Shown in pieces: positions 7,946 to 16,932 of a stretch of 64,000 nucleotides of DNA (position 1 is the first letter of the stretch; the number at the start of each line of letters is the position of its first letter). The position numbers and the translations under genes were made by a program. The notes below the pieces were generated by a model that did not search any database, was not told where the DNA came from, and saw nothing but the letters and a program-made list of their open reading frames with translations. The DNA is from Paludibacteraceae bacterium (GTDB lineage Bacteria; Bacteroidota; Bacteroidia; Bacteroidales; Paludibacteraceae). The stretch lies in contig JAFYSB010000005.1 of NCBI GenBank assembly GCA_017546705.1, forward strand, positions 26,799 through 90,798, given 5' to 3'.

Positions 7946-10303
7946 ATGAAAAAGATTATATTAGCAGTATTATTCGTTGTCTTGCCCTTTGTCTGGGCGG
8001 AAGCTCACGCATGGGGAATCGTACTAGATGACAAAGGCGAGCCACTAGTAGGAGCGAATGTGTATTGGGCAGGAACTAGTGTGGGCGTAGCCACCGACCT
8101 AGATGGTAGATTTCAGTTAGAGCCTGTCAAGAGTACGAACCTCTTGGTTACCAGCTTTATGGGCTTTCACAACGACACGACTGAAGTGACTGCACACAGC
8201 GAACTAACCATCGTGTTGGTGAGCAATTTGTTGTTGGAAGAAGTAGATATCGTTGAACGAAAGATGGCTGTTTTACGTTCACGTGTGTCTGCTTTGCAAA
8301 CCGAAACCATCACAGGCGAAGCACTTTGTATGGCAGCATGCTGCAACCTCTCGGAGAGTTTCGAAACCAGCGCCAGCGTGGATGTGGCGTACTCCGATGC
8401 TGCTACGGGGGCAAAGCAAATTCGCCTCTTAGGTCTGAGTGGAACATATGTGCAGATGCTTACGGAAAATACCCCTAATATCCGTGGATTGGCACAGGCT
8501 TTTGGTATGGAGTATATCCCTGGCCCTTGGATGGAAGCTATTCTGGTTAGCAAAGGCACATCCTCTGTGCTGAATGGCTATGAGGCTATTGCAGGACAAA
8601 TCAATGTGGAGTATCTCAAACCACAAACCCAAGATCCTATCTCGCTCAATGCGATGATCAGCACCGAGACTCATGCCGAGGTCAATGCTACAGGTGGCTG
8701 GGATATCAATGATATTGTGTCTACGGGTATATTGTTCCACGCCCAAAACATGTCCCTCGAACTAGATCATAACCACGATGGGTTCTTGGATATGCCTAAG
8801 AATACTAATATCAATTTGCTCAATCGTTGGTATGTCAAAACCGACGATTATACGGGACAATTCCTCGTGCGCGGTCTCTATGATCGCCGTCAAGGTGGAC
8901 AAACCCGAGAGGCTCTCAGTTTATCGCCTTTCGCCTCATCGCCCTACCATATCGACCTCCAGACTTGGCGTGTCGATGGGTTTATGAAGAATGGGTATGT
9001 ATTTAATCATGATTTGGGTACTTCTATTGGTATTATCGCTTCTGCTTCTTATCACAATCAGCAAAATACCTACGGCTTGCGCCAATGGAATGCCGCACAG
9101 ACCAATGCCTATCTGAATGCCATCTTCCAGACATCGTTTGATGACTCGGCTGCTGACCCTTGGGATGATCATCAGCACAAACTATCCGCGGGTCTTAGTG
9201 TCAATTATGATAAGTATGACGAATCTCTTTTGCCTATAACCTTATCGCCTAATAGCCTTATCGCCTCTCAAATGGAACTAACACCAGGTGTGTTTGCCGA
9301 ATACACTTATACATACAAAGACAAACTCACCTTGCTTGCTGGTATTCGTGAAGATTATTCTACGCGTTATGGCTTCTTTACCACGCCTCGTATGAACTTG
9401 CGCTATGCGCCATTCGAGTGGTGGACACTGCGTGGAAGTATGGGTTTGGGATATCGCACACCTAATGCTATTGCCGACAACGCTGCGTACTTAGCAAGTA
9501 ACCGAATATATTATTTTGGCAATGGGCAACTGGCGATAGGCGATGGGCAATTGGCACAGGAGCGTTCGATGAATACGGGACTTTCCACAGTATTTTATAT
9601 CCCAATGGGTAAGCGCGAATTGCAATTGTCGGGTGAATACTACTATACCAAATTCCTAGACGGTGTGATAGCGGATATGGATCGCAGTTTGCAAGGGATT
9701 ACCTTATACAATATGCATGATGTAGAGGGAGCAAAGTACTTTTCTCACAATTGGCAAGTAGAGGCTAGCATGGAGATACTACGCGGATGGACTATGACAG
9801 CAGCCTTCCGTTATACGGATGTGAAGCAGACCACTTTCAATACGGCTACTAACGAGTACCAACTTCGCGAAAAACCTTTGCAAAACAAGTTCAAAGGTAT
9901 CATCACAACAAGCTATCAGACACCACTCAAGACATGGCAGTTTGACCTTACTGCCCAGTTCAATGGCGAAGGTCGTATGCCAGATGGCTTTGCGATACCA
10001 GAAGGAAGCAAGCAATATTTTACCGATGAAAATGGGCAAGTTCATCACAAGTGGTATCCTCAACTCTTAGGTCAGGTTACCAAGTTCTTCCGCACGTGGT
10101 CAATATATTTGGGTGCGGAGAATATGACCAACTTCACGCAGGATAATCCGATTGTAGGCGAGAGGTTAGAGGCGAAAGGTGAAAAGCATGGCGGATTTGT
10201 GAATCCACATTCAGCGAACTACGATGCGTCTATGATTTGGGCACCTATCCACGGTTGGAAACTCTACCTCGGTTTCCGTTGGTCACTCGAACGAGAAGAG
10301 TGA
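7946..10303 (+). CDS. TonB-dependent receptor with CarboxypepD_reg-like domain, metal-locus type
   Basis: 785 residues. A signal peptide (MKKIILAVLFVVLPFVWAEA) is followed by a beta-sandwich domain (25-92: GIVLDDKGEPLVGANVYWAG), a plug (about 120-235) with an unusual cysteine cluster C128, C132, C133, and a 22-strand-type barrel. It transports a ligand across the outer membrane using TonB energy. It starts 11 bases after the FeoB-like gene and is followed by a secreted HMA protein with a His-rich tail, so a copper, zinc or iron substrate is likely (inference). Low-complexity insertions occur in the barrel: SLSPFASSP, LPITLSPNSLIAS and GNGQLAIGDGQLA. Their DNA repeats GCCTTATCGCC-like words also found at 27661-27690. 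Confidence 0.93.
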   Translation: MKKIILAVLFVVLPFVWAEAHAWGIVLDDKGEPLVGANVYWAGTSVGVATDLDGRFQLEPVKSTNLLVTSFMGFHNDTTEVTAHSELTIVLVSNLLLEEVDIVERKMAVLRSRVSALQTETITGEALCMAACCNLSESFETSASVDVAYSDAATGAKQIRLLGLSGTYVQMLTENTPNIRGLAQAFGMEYIPGPWMEAILVSKGTSSVLNGYEAIAGQINVEYLKPQTQDPISLNAMISTETHAEVNATGGWDINDIVSTGILFHAQNMSLELDHNHDGFLDMPKNTNINLLNRWYVKTDDYTGQFLVRGLYDRRQGGQTREALSLSPFASSPYHIDLQTWRVDGFMKNGYVFNHDLGTSIGIIASASYHNQQNTYGLRQWNAAQTNAYLNAIFQTSFDDSAADPWDDHQHKLSAGLSVNYDKYDESLLPITLSPNSLIASQMELTPGVFAEYTYTYKDKLTLLAGIREDYSTRYGFFTTPRMNLRYAPFEWWTLRGSMGLGYRTPNAIADNAAYLASNRIYYFGNGQLAIGDGQLAQERSMNTGLSTVFYIPMGKRELQLSGEYYYTKFLDGVIADMDRSLQGITLYNMHDVEGAKYFSHNWQVEASMEILRGWTMTAAFRYTDVKQTTFNTATNEYQLREKPLQNKFKGIITTSYQTPLKTWQFDLTAQFNGEGRMPDGFAIPEGSKQYFTDENGQVHHKWYPQLLGQVTKFFRTWSIYLGAENMTNFTQDNPIVGERLEAKGEKHGGFVNPHSANYDASMIWAPIHGWKLYLGFRWSLEREE

Positions 10304-10312
10304 AAACCATGT

Positions 10313-10357
10313 TGAACTACACTGAACTATTTTGAACGCGGTAAAGCCGCATTGAAC
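10313..10357. repeat. 10-bp TGAAC repeat with GC hairpin, copy 1
   Basis: TGAAC recurs at 10313, 10323, 10333 and 10353, all in a 10-base phase. The skipped unit is occupied by a small hairpin GCGG-TAAAG-CCGC (10338-10350). A second copy of this arrangement is at 60962-61008. Confidence 0.7.
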
Positions 10358-10366
10358 TTTATTCAT

Positions 10367-10735
10367 ATGAAACGAATTATTTTATTTTTAATGGCGATTA
10401 TGCCAATGGCATTTCTGCTCTCTACTGCAGAAGCAAAGCTAAACAAACAAAAAGTAGTGTTGTATGTAGATCTTCATTGTGAAGACTGCTGCAATAAGAT
10501 TTTGAAGAATATTCCATTTGATAAGGAATTGAAGAATGGTGTGAAGGATCTTGTTTTTGACTTAGATGCCAAAACGGTGACCGTGACTTACGATGCCAAC
10601 AAGACAGATGTTACTGCACTACAAAAAGCATTTGCTAAAATTGGCAAACCTGCAACTACTACAGCTCCTGAGTGCGAACACAAATGCGATGATCACCATC
10701 ATCACGAAGGACATCATCATTCACACACGCACTAA
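10367..10735 (+). CDS. Secreted heavy-metal-associated (HMA) domain protein with His-rich tail
   Basis: 122 residues from the ATG at 10367; an upstream TTG at 10352 is in frame but lies in repeat DNA. A signal peptide (MKRIILFLMAIMPMAFLLST) is followed by a ferredoxin-fold HMA domain with the metal loop LHCEDCC (C38, C41, C42) and a tail CEHKCDDHHHHEGHHHSHTH. HMA domains bind Cu(I), Zn or similar ions; the extra cysteine and the histidines would add capacity. It is expected in the periplasm or at the surface as a metal chaperone or scavenger for the receptor upstream. Its last 15 bases overlap the end of the convergent glycosyltransferase gene. Confidence 0.88.
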   Translation: MKRIILFLMAIMPMAFLLSTAEAKLNKQKVVLYVDLHCEDCCNKILKNIPFDKELKNGVKDLVFDLDAKTVTVTYDANKTDVTALQKAFAKIGKPATTTAPECEHKCDDHHHHEGHHHSHTH

Positions 10736-11680
10736 TCGTTGCGCTAGATATTCTTGTTCGCTTTGCCCCGGCGTAGGATGAAGTTCTGCTTTGGAGAGCA
10801 CACCAAGTGCCTCTAAATCCATGATTGTGCTATAACCACTACGTGCAATGATTTTTTGTGCGTTTGTCATAGCTATTACCATTTCTGAATCATTGAGACT
10901 TGGAACTATGGTAATGTTGTTCTTTTGGATTGTTGTTTGGGGTTCAGAAACCTTGCCTCTTACTAATAAAAGAGAATCGGTTGAGATGGAAAAACGATGT
11001 AGGATTTGTTGTTCAAAAATAGTACGTTGTGGTTCAAGACCAGAAAGAATTGCTACTATTGAATAATTATTGATTCTACATCCCATTTGTTTCTTTTCAT
11101 TGGCACATAGACTAAATCGTGAAAGTGGACCAATGTATTTAGCACGCTTGTCAAAATGTCCACCATGACTCAAATCCCCTGATAAATTATCTTTGGTATC
11201 TTCATAATCTGGCACCCAAACTTCATCATACCTATTATATACGCGCGCGTGGAGCCAACGTACTAATGGTTGAAATAAAAACAAACGTTTCGGTAAGATA
11301 GGATATAACTGGTGGGTAATATATACGCAATGTACATCCTTTGAAAAGAAACCAAAACGATTATCCGAAATAACCAAGTCAAATTGCTCTATTGCAAGAG
11401 TTTGACGCAAATAATAATGATCAGCTATCGCAGAACGTAATAAGACAGGAATTGAACGCCAATAAAACTTACGTTGCTTAGCATCCTCGTCATAACACAA
11501 TTCTAGTGATGGAAAATTAATAACTCGAAGTTTTGGAAATGTGCGATGGAGTAGCAAAAGACTATCGCCATCACCGCCTAAAACAACTTCATTACCCAGG
11601 TCGAGATATTGGCGAATGATAGGAATACAACGAGTGGCGTGACCGAGTCCCCAATTGAGTGGTGCGATGAGAATTTTCAT
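10721..11680 (-). CDS. GT28/MurG-like glycosyltransferase
   Basis: 319 residues. The N-terminus MKILIAPLNWGLGHATRCIP carries the glycine-rich GHATR loop of GT-B enzymes related to MurG and UDP-glycosyltransferases. The C-terminal nucleotide-sugar site reads IARSGYSTIMDLEALG followed by PTPGQSEQEYLA. The acceptor is unknown; it is not MurG itself, which is longer and sits in the dcw cluster. The start overlaps the radical SAM stop by four bases (ATGA), so the two are coupled. The 3' end overlaps the HMA gene tail-to-tail by 15 bases. It is the last gene of the long minus-strand cluster. Confidence 0.82.
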   Translation of the reverse strand: MKILIAPLNWGLGHATRCIPIIRQYLDLGNEVVLGGDGDSLLLLHRTFPKLRVINFPSLELCYDEDAKQRKFYWRSIPVLLRSAIADHYYLRQTLAIEQFDLVISDNRFGFFSKDVHCVYITHQLYPILPKRLFLFQPLVRWLHARVYNRYDEVWVPDYEDTKDNLSGDLSHGGHFDKRAKYIGPLSRFSLCANEKKQMGCRINNYSIVAILSGLEPQRTIFEQQILHRFSISTDSLLLVRGKVSEPQTTIQKNNITIVPSLNDSEMVIAMTNAQKIIARSGYSTIMDLEALGVLSKAELHPTPGQSEQEYLAQRLVRV

Positions 11681-12435
11681 ACGCTTACTATCACATCTAT
11701 TCCTTTTTCACGCAATGGAATAGCAATTTTCTCCATCGTTTCTGCAGGTATCTTTTCCAATGTTTCCAGCGGTGTAACGCGATCTATCACATAAATCATT
11801 ACTTGCTTAGGGTGCAAGTAATCCACCATTTCATACCATGCTGTTAATTCTTCTGGAGTAGTATTATCTATTGTTTGACCTTGATATTCACCGCGCAAGA
11901 AACATGTTTGCAGTGTAAAATCACCATCAAATATCGAAAGCCACTGAACAATCTGCTTCACAGTCAATTGTGCATTAACAGGCTTGTCTATCAAACGCAT
12001 AGTAGCATCAATAGCAGAATCCAACTTCAATATACGATTATCACACAATCGCAATGCTTCGAACACGTCTGTTCGCCCGAGTTGTGTAGAATTACTTAAA
12101 ACAGACACTTTAGCTTTTGGGCAATATTGATCGCGTAATGCACAAGTATCTTGAATGATTCCTAAAAAATCGGGGTGCAATGTGGGTTCTCCATTACCGC
12201 TGAAAGTGATTACATCTATCGGCTCAACGGCTATAGATAGTTGACTTTCAAGAGCAATACGCACTTCCTCTCGTGTCGGCAAACTCGGATGCGATACAGG
12301 TTGATTCCATCCACACTCACAATAAACGCAATCAAACGTACACAATTTAGCCGTAATCGGCATTAGATTGACACCTAGTGACACACCTAGACGACGCGAA
12401 CGAATAGGGCCATATACTATTGAACCAAAAATCAT
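11677..12435 (-). CDS. Radical SAM protein
   Basis: 252 residues. The [4Fe-4S]/SAM motif CX3CX2C is C32-TFD-C36-VY-C39, followed by another cysteine (C41). The early residues IVYGPIRSRRLGVSLGVNL and the later TFSGNGEPTLHPDF resemble small stand-alone radical SAM enzymes, often annotated only as radical SAM protein, that have no C-terminal SPASM domain. The substrate is unknown. It lies 2 bases after dnaG and overlaps the glycosyltransferase by four bases. Confidence 0.85.
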   Translation of the reverse strand: MIFGSIVYGPIRSRRLGVSLGVNLMPITAKLCTFDCVYCECGWNQPVSHPSLPTREEVRIALESQLSIAVEPIDVITFSGNGEPTLHPDFLGIIQDTCALRDQYCPKAKVSVLSNSTQLGRTDVFEALRLCDNRILKLDSAIDATMRLIDKPVNAQLTVKQIVQWLSIFDGDFTLQTCFLRGEYQGQTIDNTTPEELTAWYEMVDYLHPKQVMIYVIDRVTPLETLEKIPAETMEKIAIPLREKGIDVIVSV

Positions 12436-12437
12436 AA

Positions 12438-14468
12438 CTATTTTAATATCACTCGATTACCCAAAACCTTGCATAATTGCTGACGAATATCCATCAACAT
12501 AGGTTGCTGTTCTAATATCGTACGAATCAGTTCCCAATCATTACGTTTTTGTGCCTCTTTCAACATGGTCTGCATTGAATCTATACGTTCATTGACAATT
12601 GTATATTTCAATTCCAACAACATGCGTTGTACCAATTCTGGTAAAATATCCAAATCACTTGGTATATCCACTTCTTTCACCACATTCTCCGATACCATTT
12701 GTTTGGAATACATACGACTCAATTCGTATTTATCAGCCAACATATCCACCGCAAACTGAGACACTTCTGCTTTAGGATGATGCTGGAAATATTTAGCTGC
12801 CACCCAATTCGATTCTTGATAATGAGCAATATATTCGTCTAAAATAAGTTGATGCAACGGATTTTCAATAACAATACTATCTCTCCGTAATTCATTGATA
12901 ATATATTCACCTGCTCGTATTACTGCCGTGTCAGATTGATATAACGTCTGCTCGCCATAACGAATAATTACCTGCATCAAATTTTCGATATTTTGCTCTT
13001 TGGCAGATTTCACAAGAGATATTTGAACGTCCAGAGTTGGTTCTATTGGTTCCTCAACAGTAATTGTGGCTGAATCGGAAGAAGTATTCTCCTGATTTTT
13101 AGGCAATTGTCTTGATGTTATATTTTTCTTGTGTTGTTCTGCCAAATGTTTTTTGCGCAATTCTATAACCTTCCGTATTAAAATATTTTCGTGAATATTC
13201 AGTGTTGCAGCACAATCCTTAGTATAAATTTGACGTTTGATAATGTCAGGAATTATAGCTATGGATTGCACTATTTGTGTAATCATATCCGCGCGTTTCA
13301 CTGGATCATTTCCTGCATCTTCACTCAAAAGTTGAGTCTTGAAACGAATAAAATCTGTCTGGTGACGCTGGATATACTCCAACACTTCCGTCGCATTATG
13401 TTTACGTGCAAAACTGTCTGGATCCTCTCCTTCTGGTAATAATACCACTTTTACATTTACACCTTCTTCCAACATCATGTCTATACCACGCAATGCTGCC
13501 TTGATACCTGCATTATCACCATCATATAGAATCGTTACATTCTCAGTAAAACGATGAATCAATCGCACCTGTGGATAAGTCAAAGCAGTACCTCCAGATG
13601 CTACTACGTTCTCAATACCCGATTGCACCAATTGAATCACATCTAACTGACCTTCAACCAGATAGCAACAATCTTCACGCTTAATTGACTGTTTTGCTTG
13701 ATAGAAACCATACAGTTCGTGTTTCTTTTCATATAGAATAGAAGTAGGCGAATTGACATATTTTCCTGCCTTATCACTCTGCTTGATTAATCGTCCTGCA
13801 AAGCCTGTCACCTTCCCGCTCACAGAAAAGAATGGAAAGATCACACGCCCACGGAAACGATCGAACAATCGACCTTGTTCATCCTTCAAACATACACCCG
13901 TTCCTATTTGCGTATCTGGATTATTGACTAGATAAGTATCTTGATAACCTGCTTTCTTAGCCTCCTCCCACAACTTAGCTTTTTCTGGAGAGTAACCCAA
14001 CTGAAATTTCCTAATAATATCTTCTCGTATTCCTCGTTGGCGAAGATATGCCATTCCAACGGTTATCCCCTCCTGAGTATCATGCAATTGAGATTGAAAC
14101 CACTTATTAGAAAAATCATTCACCACAAACATTGACTCACGATCATCTTGACGTTGCTTCTCTTCTTGTGTCAATTCACGCTCCTCAATGGTAATATGGT
14201 AGCGCTGCGCTAATTGCTTGATCGCTTCAATATACGAACATTGCTCAATCTCCATGATAAAGCCCACAGCATTGCCCGCCTTGCCACAACCAAAACATTT
14301 ATAGATTCCTTTGGATGGCGATACTGTAAAAGATCCCGTTTTTTCGTGATGAAATGGGCATAAACCCAGCAAATTGGCACCTCGTTTTTTTAAGGTGACA
14401 TAACTGCCGACAACATCTTCTACTTTGGCTGCGTCGAAGATTCGATCTATGGTTTCGCGTGGAATCAT
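12438..14468 (-). CDS. dnaG: DNA primase
   Basis: 676 residues. It makes RNA primers at the replication fork with the DnaB helicase. Domain order: CHC2 zinc finger with C37, H40, C58 and C61 (CPFHHEKTGSF...YKCFGCGKAGN), the DnaG N-terminal catalytic core, TOPRIM at about 260-345 (LVEGQLDVI, LYDGDNAG, PEGEDPD), then a C-terminal helicase-binding region that is rich in polar residues at about 440-480. Length is normal for Bacteroidota. It sits 53 bases after the beta-barrel gene and 2 bases before the radical SAM gene. Confidence 0.96.
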   Translation of the reverse strand: MIPRETIDRIFDAAKVEDVVGSYVTLKKRGANLLGLCPFHHEKTGSFTVSPSKGIYKCFGCGKAGNAVGFIMEIEQCSYIEAIKQLAQRYHITIEERELTQEEKQRQDDRESMFVVNDFSNKWFQSQLHDTQEGITVGMAYLRQRGIREDIIRKFQLGYSPEKAKLWEEAKKAGYQDTYLVNNPDTQIGTGVCLKDEQGRLFDRFRGRVIFPFFSVSGKVTGFAGRLIKQSDKAGKYVNSPTSILYEKKHELYGFYQAKQSIKREDCCYLVEGQLDVIQLVQSGIENVVASGGTALTYPQVRLIHRFTENVTILYDGDNAGIKAALRGIDMMLEEGVNVKVVLLPEGEDPDSFARKHNATEVLEYIQRHQTDFIRFKTQLLSEDAGNDPVKRADMITQIVQSIAIIPDIIKRQIYTKDCAATLNIHENILIRKVIELRKKHLAEQHKKNITSRQLPKNQENTSSDSATITVEEPIEPTLDVQISLVKSAKEQNIENLMQVIIRYGEQTLYQSDTAVIRAGEYIINELRRDSIVIENPLHQLILDEYIAHYQESNWVAAKYFQHHPKAEVSQFAVDMLADKYELSRMYSKQMVSENVVKEVDIPSDLDILPELVQRMLLELKYTIVNERIDSMQTMLKEAQKRNDWELIRTILEQQPMLMDIRQQLCKVLGNRVILK

Positions 14469-14521
14469 TTTCTTATAGTTTAGAGAAGGTTATAGTTTAA
14501 TGATTTTAATAAGTTTCAGAA

Positions 14522-15223
14522 TTATCTTTCCCAAAAATATATTCCTAATTTAATTTGCCATTGGTCAAATCGACCACGAGTGTTTATATCTTTACCCGCA
14601 AAACTGATTGATTTATACGGATTTACCAAGCCAAAATCATATCCACCACGCAGGAAATAACGTTCATATTGAAAACCTGCACCTATTCCCCAAGTAACAT
14701 TCAATGGTTTGAGGGCAAGATGGTCATTTTTATCCAAGCTATATCGATTGACATCACGATATTCAGTCACATTACCCTTATCATCTTTACGTAAACCTTT
14801 TTCGTTTAGACTCAATCCATATTGTAATGTTGGACCCGTGTATAGAATCAACCATGTGCGTTGAGCTATCTCGAATTTATATTGCCAATCCACAGGAAGT
14901 TCAATTTGATGATAATAACCACGCGAACTAACTTGTGGATAAACCGAAGCAAACTCCGATTTCCAGTCCGTTGAATTCGCTGCAAATGTATAGTTCAATC
15001 CCATGGAAAATCCAAAACCCTTCACAATCGTTGCATCATACACAAGCCCCACCTTAAAGCCATTATATGGTGTTGGGGTCAATGTCTTTTCCTGACCTAC
15101 TACAGGTTGATTCAATTGTGTGATTGGACGTGCATACCCCAAGTCAACACCTATAAACTGTTGAGCAGATACCAACATGGTAGCTACAATAATTGCCAAC
15201 GTTAAAAAAACTATCCTTCTCAT
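14522..15223 (-). CDS. Outer-membrane beta-barrel protein, PorT-like fold
   Basis: 233 residues. A signal peptide (MRRIVFLTLAIIVATMLVSA) is followed by alternating aromatic/hydrophobic strands of a small barrel: GFKVGLVYDATIVKGFGFSM, TWLILYTGPTLQYGLS, YFLRGGYDFGLVNPYKS, and a C-terminal aromatic strand. The function is unknown. The protein at 50460 shares the same closing pattern (AGYDFGLNN versus GGYDFGLVN), so they are likely paralogues or the same fold. It lies 23 bases after the OstA-like gene in the envelope operon. Confidence 0.75.
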   Translation of the reverse strand: MRRIVFLTLAIIVATMLVSAQQFIGVDLGYARPITQLNQPVVGQEKTLTPTPYNGFKVGLVYDATIVKGFGFSMGLNYTFAANSTDWKSEFASVYPQVSSRGYYHQIELPVDWQYKFEIAQRTWLILYTGPTLQYGLSLNEKGLRKDDKGNVTEYRDVNRYSLDKNDHLALKPLNVTWGIGAGFQYERYFLRGGYDFGLVNPYKSISFAGKDINTRGRFDQWQIKLGIYFWER

Positions 15224-15246
15224 TTGTCTATATTATTGTTACTTTT

Positions 15247-16929
15247 TTATTCTTCGTCTTCCTCCTCTTCATCTTCTGCCGATGCGGAAATCGCCGTAGC
15301 ATCTGGACGAGGAGTTCGCTGTGGATGCAAGAAAATATCACCTGGTCGAAGTGGACGCTCTTGCTCCGCCCAGAAGAATGTTGCCAATCGTGTTTCACCC
15401 TCCTCCGTTTGATCCAACGGGATCATCACACCAGTTGTAGCAGTTGTGAACACCACATGGTCCACTTGTCGATTTTCTAAATACAACTTCACAAAACTGC
15501 TTTGTGTCTTATTCACTCCCAAATAACTTCCATCCTCTTCTCTCGGATAGAAAATTGTTTCTGCATTGCCCTGAACATCAACCAAATATACATCACCATC
15601 TTTCACATAGGCAATCATCTCTTTACCCGCTAACTGATTAAATTCTTCTATCCCCTCACGCTTAATGGCTATCGTATTACCTATTCCATGCAAATAGTCA
15701 ATCGTGCCATTTTTCATGTAAATATGGATTGAGTCTGCTGATATTTGATTATCACCATTCCAACAAACAGGATCTCCATACAATGACATGATAGAATCTT
15801 TACCATGATAACGTACGGAATCACAAACCGACTGCACATCTTCGCGGTAAATACGAACATGATAGTATGCCCTTATCCGTTGATAGGTGGTATCTATCCA
15901 CATCGTATCGGGTTTTTGTGCCTGCCAAACAGAGTCCACGAGGATGCTATCCTTCGGTAGCAATCGATATGTTTGATAGGGTATTTCTTCTGTAAACAAC
16001 GTATCAGCATGCATATAAGAATACATCGTTGAATCCGACCAATCCACCAACATCGCACTATCCGTCACATAGCCATGATTATCATCTTCCCATATCTCGC
16101 CTTTATCTCCATAAAGCGTCATCTGATTGGTAGAATCCACACTCTGCATATTTCCTAACACCTTACCAAAACCGATAAATTTATCGTAATAAATTGTGTC
16201 ACCAGTCAAGGTCATGCCATCGGTATGAATAATCTGCGAACGATCAAGCAACATCGACTTTTCCGTGGATGTATTATACCATCCGTTTTTAGACAAGATT
16301 GTAGTCTCTTTGTCATACACAATCTTCGTAGGACCCACCAAATCTGCTTGATAACTCTCTGTATTATAGCATAATGTATCTGCTGTTAACACAAAATTTG
16401 GATTGACCAACTTCACATTGTTACGAAATATGGCTTGATTATTATCTGGCGTATATTGTCCCCAACGTGAAGTCAAAGTATTCAAGCTATCTTCAATCAT
16501 TCCGCCAGAAAAATAATACGCTATATTGCGTGCACGATCATAGTTCAAACTATCAGTTGTCAAGGTCGTTGCGGCATTGTGTATCAATTTCACACGCTTA
16601 CGAAAACGTGCCATCTTGGTATTTCCATTATAATACAACACATCTCCAAAACCCTCAATACTATCTCCTTGCAATAAATGCACATGCCCAAACGCATGCA
16701 ACGAATTTTGCTTTTCGAAGAAATATGCCGAGTCACAATACATCAAGGCAGAATCATGACGAAAACGCACGTCCCCCTTTAATATCTGGACATCAGGCAA
16801 ACGTTGCTCATCAAAAGACAACGTTTCAGAATGTTCCAGAAACACCAACGAAACCTTTGATTCGCCCTGTGCCACCATACACAGCGAAACCACCAATAGC
16901 AATAATATGTGTACTATCCTGCTTTTCAC
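15247..16929 (-). CDS. OstA/LptA-like envelope protein
   Basis: 560 residues with a signal peptide and many repeated beta strands of the OstA/LptA type (for example LKGDVRFRHDSALMYCDSAY and GFGDVLYYNGNTKMARFRKR). LptA-like folds bridge lipopolysaccharide from inner to outer membrane. This long version is common in Bacteroidota and usually lies beside PPIase genes. The C-terminus is an acidic run (AEDEEEEDEE) that is absent from the beta core. It begins 3 bases after the SurA-like gene, so the two are coupled. Confidence 0.82.
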   Translation of the reverse strand: MKSRIVHILLLLVVSLCMVAQGESKVSLVFLEHSETLSFDEQRLPDVQILKGDVRFRHDSALMYCDSAYFFEKQNSLHAFGHVHLLQGDSIEGFGDVLYYNGNTKMARFRKRVKLIHNAATTLTTDSLNYDRARNIAYYFSGGMIEDSLNTLTSRWGQYTPDNNQAIFRNNVKLVNPNFVLTADTLCYNTESYQADLVGPTKIVYDKETTILSKNGWYNTSTEKSMLLDRSQIIHTDGMTLTGDTIYYDKFIGFGKVLGNMQSVDSTNQMTLYGDKGEIWEDDNHGYVTDSAMLVDWSDSTMYSYMHADTLFTEEIPYQTYRLLPKDSILVDSVWQAQKPDTMWIDTTYQRIRAYYHVRIYREDVQSVCDSVRYHGKDSIMSLYGDPVCWNGDNQISADSIHIYMKNGTIDYLHGIGNTIAIKREGIEEFNQLAGKEMIAYVKDGDVYLVDVQGNAETIFYPREEDGSYLGVNKTQSSFVKLYLENRQVDHVVFTTATTGVMIPLDQTEEGETRLATFFWAEQERPLRPGDIFLHPQRTPRPDATAISASAEDEEEEDEE

Positions 16930-16932
16930 AAA

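Noticed and set aside
10352-10366. Upstream TTG start for the HMA protein
   Set aside because: It falls in the TGAAC repeat and would precede a clean ATG signal peptide by five residues.
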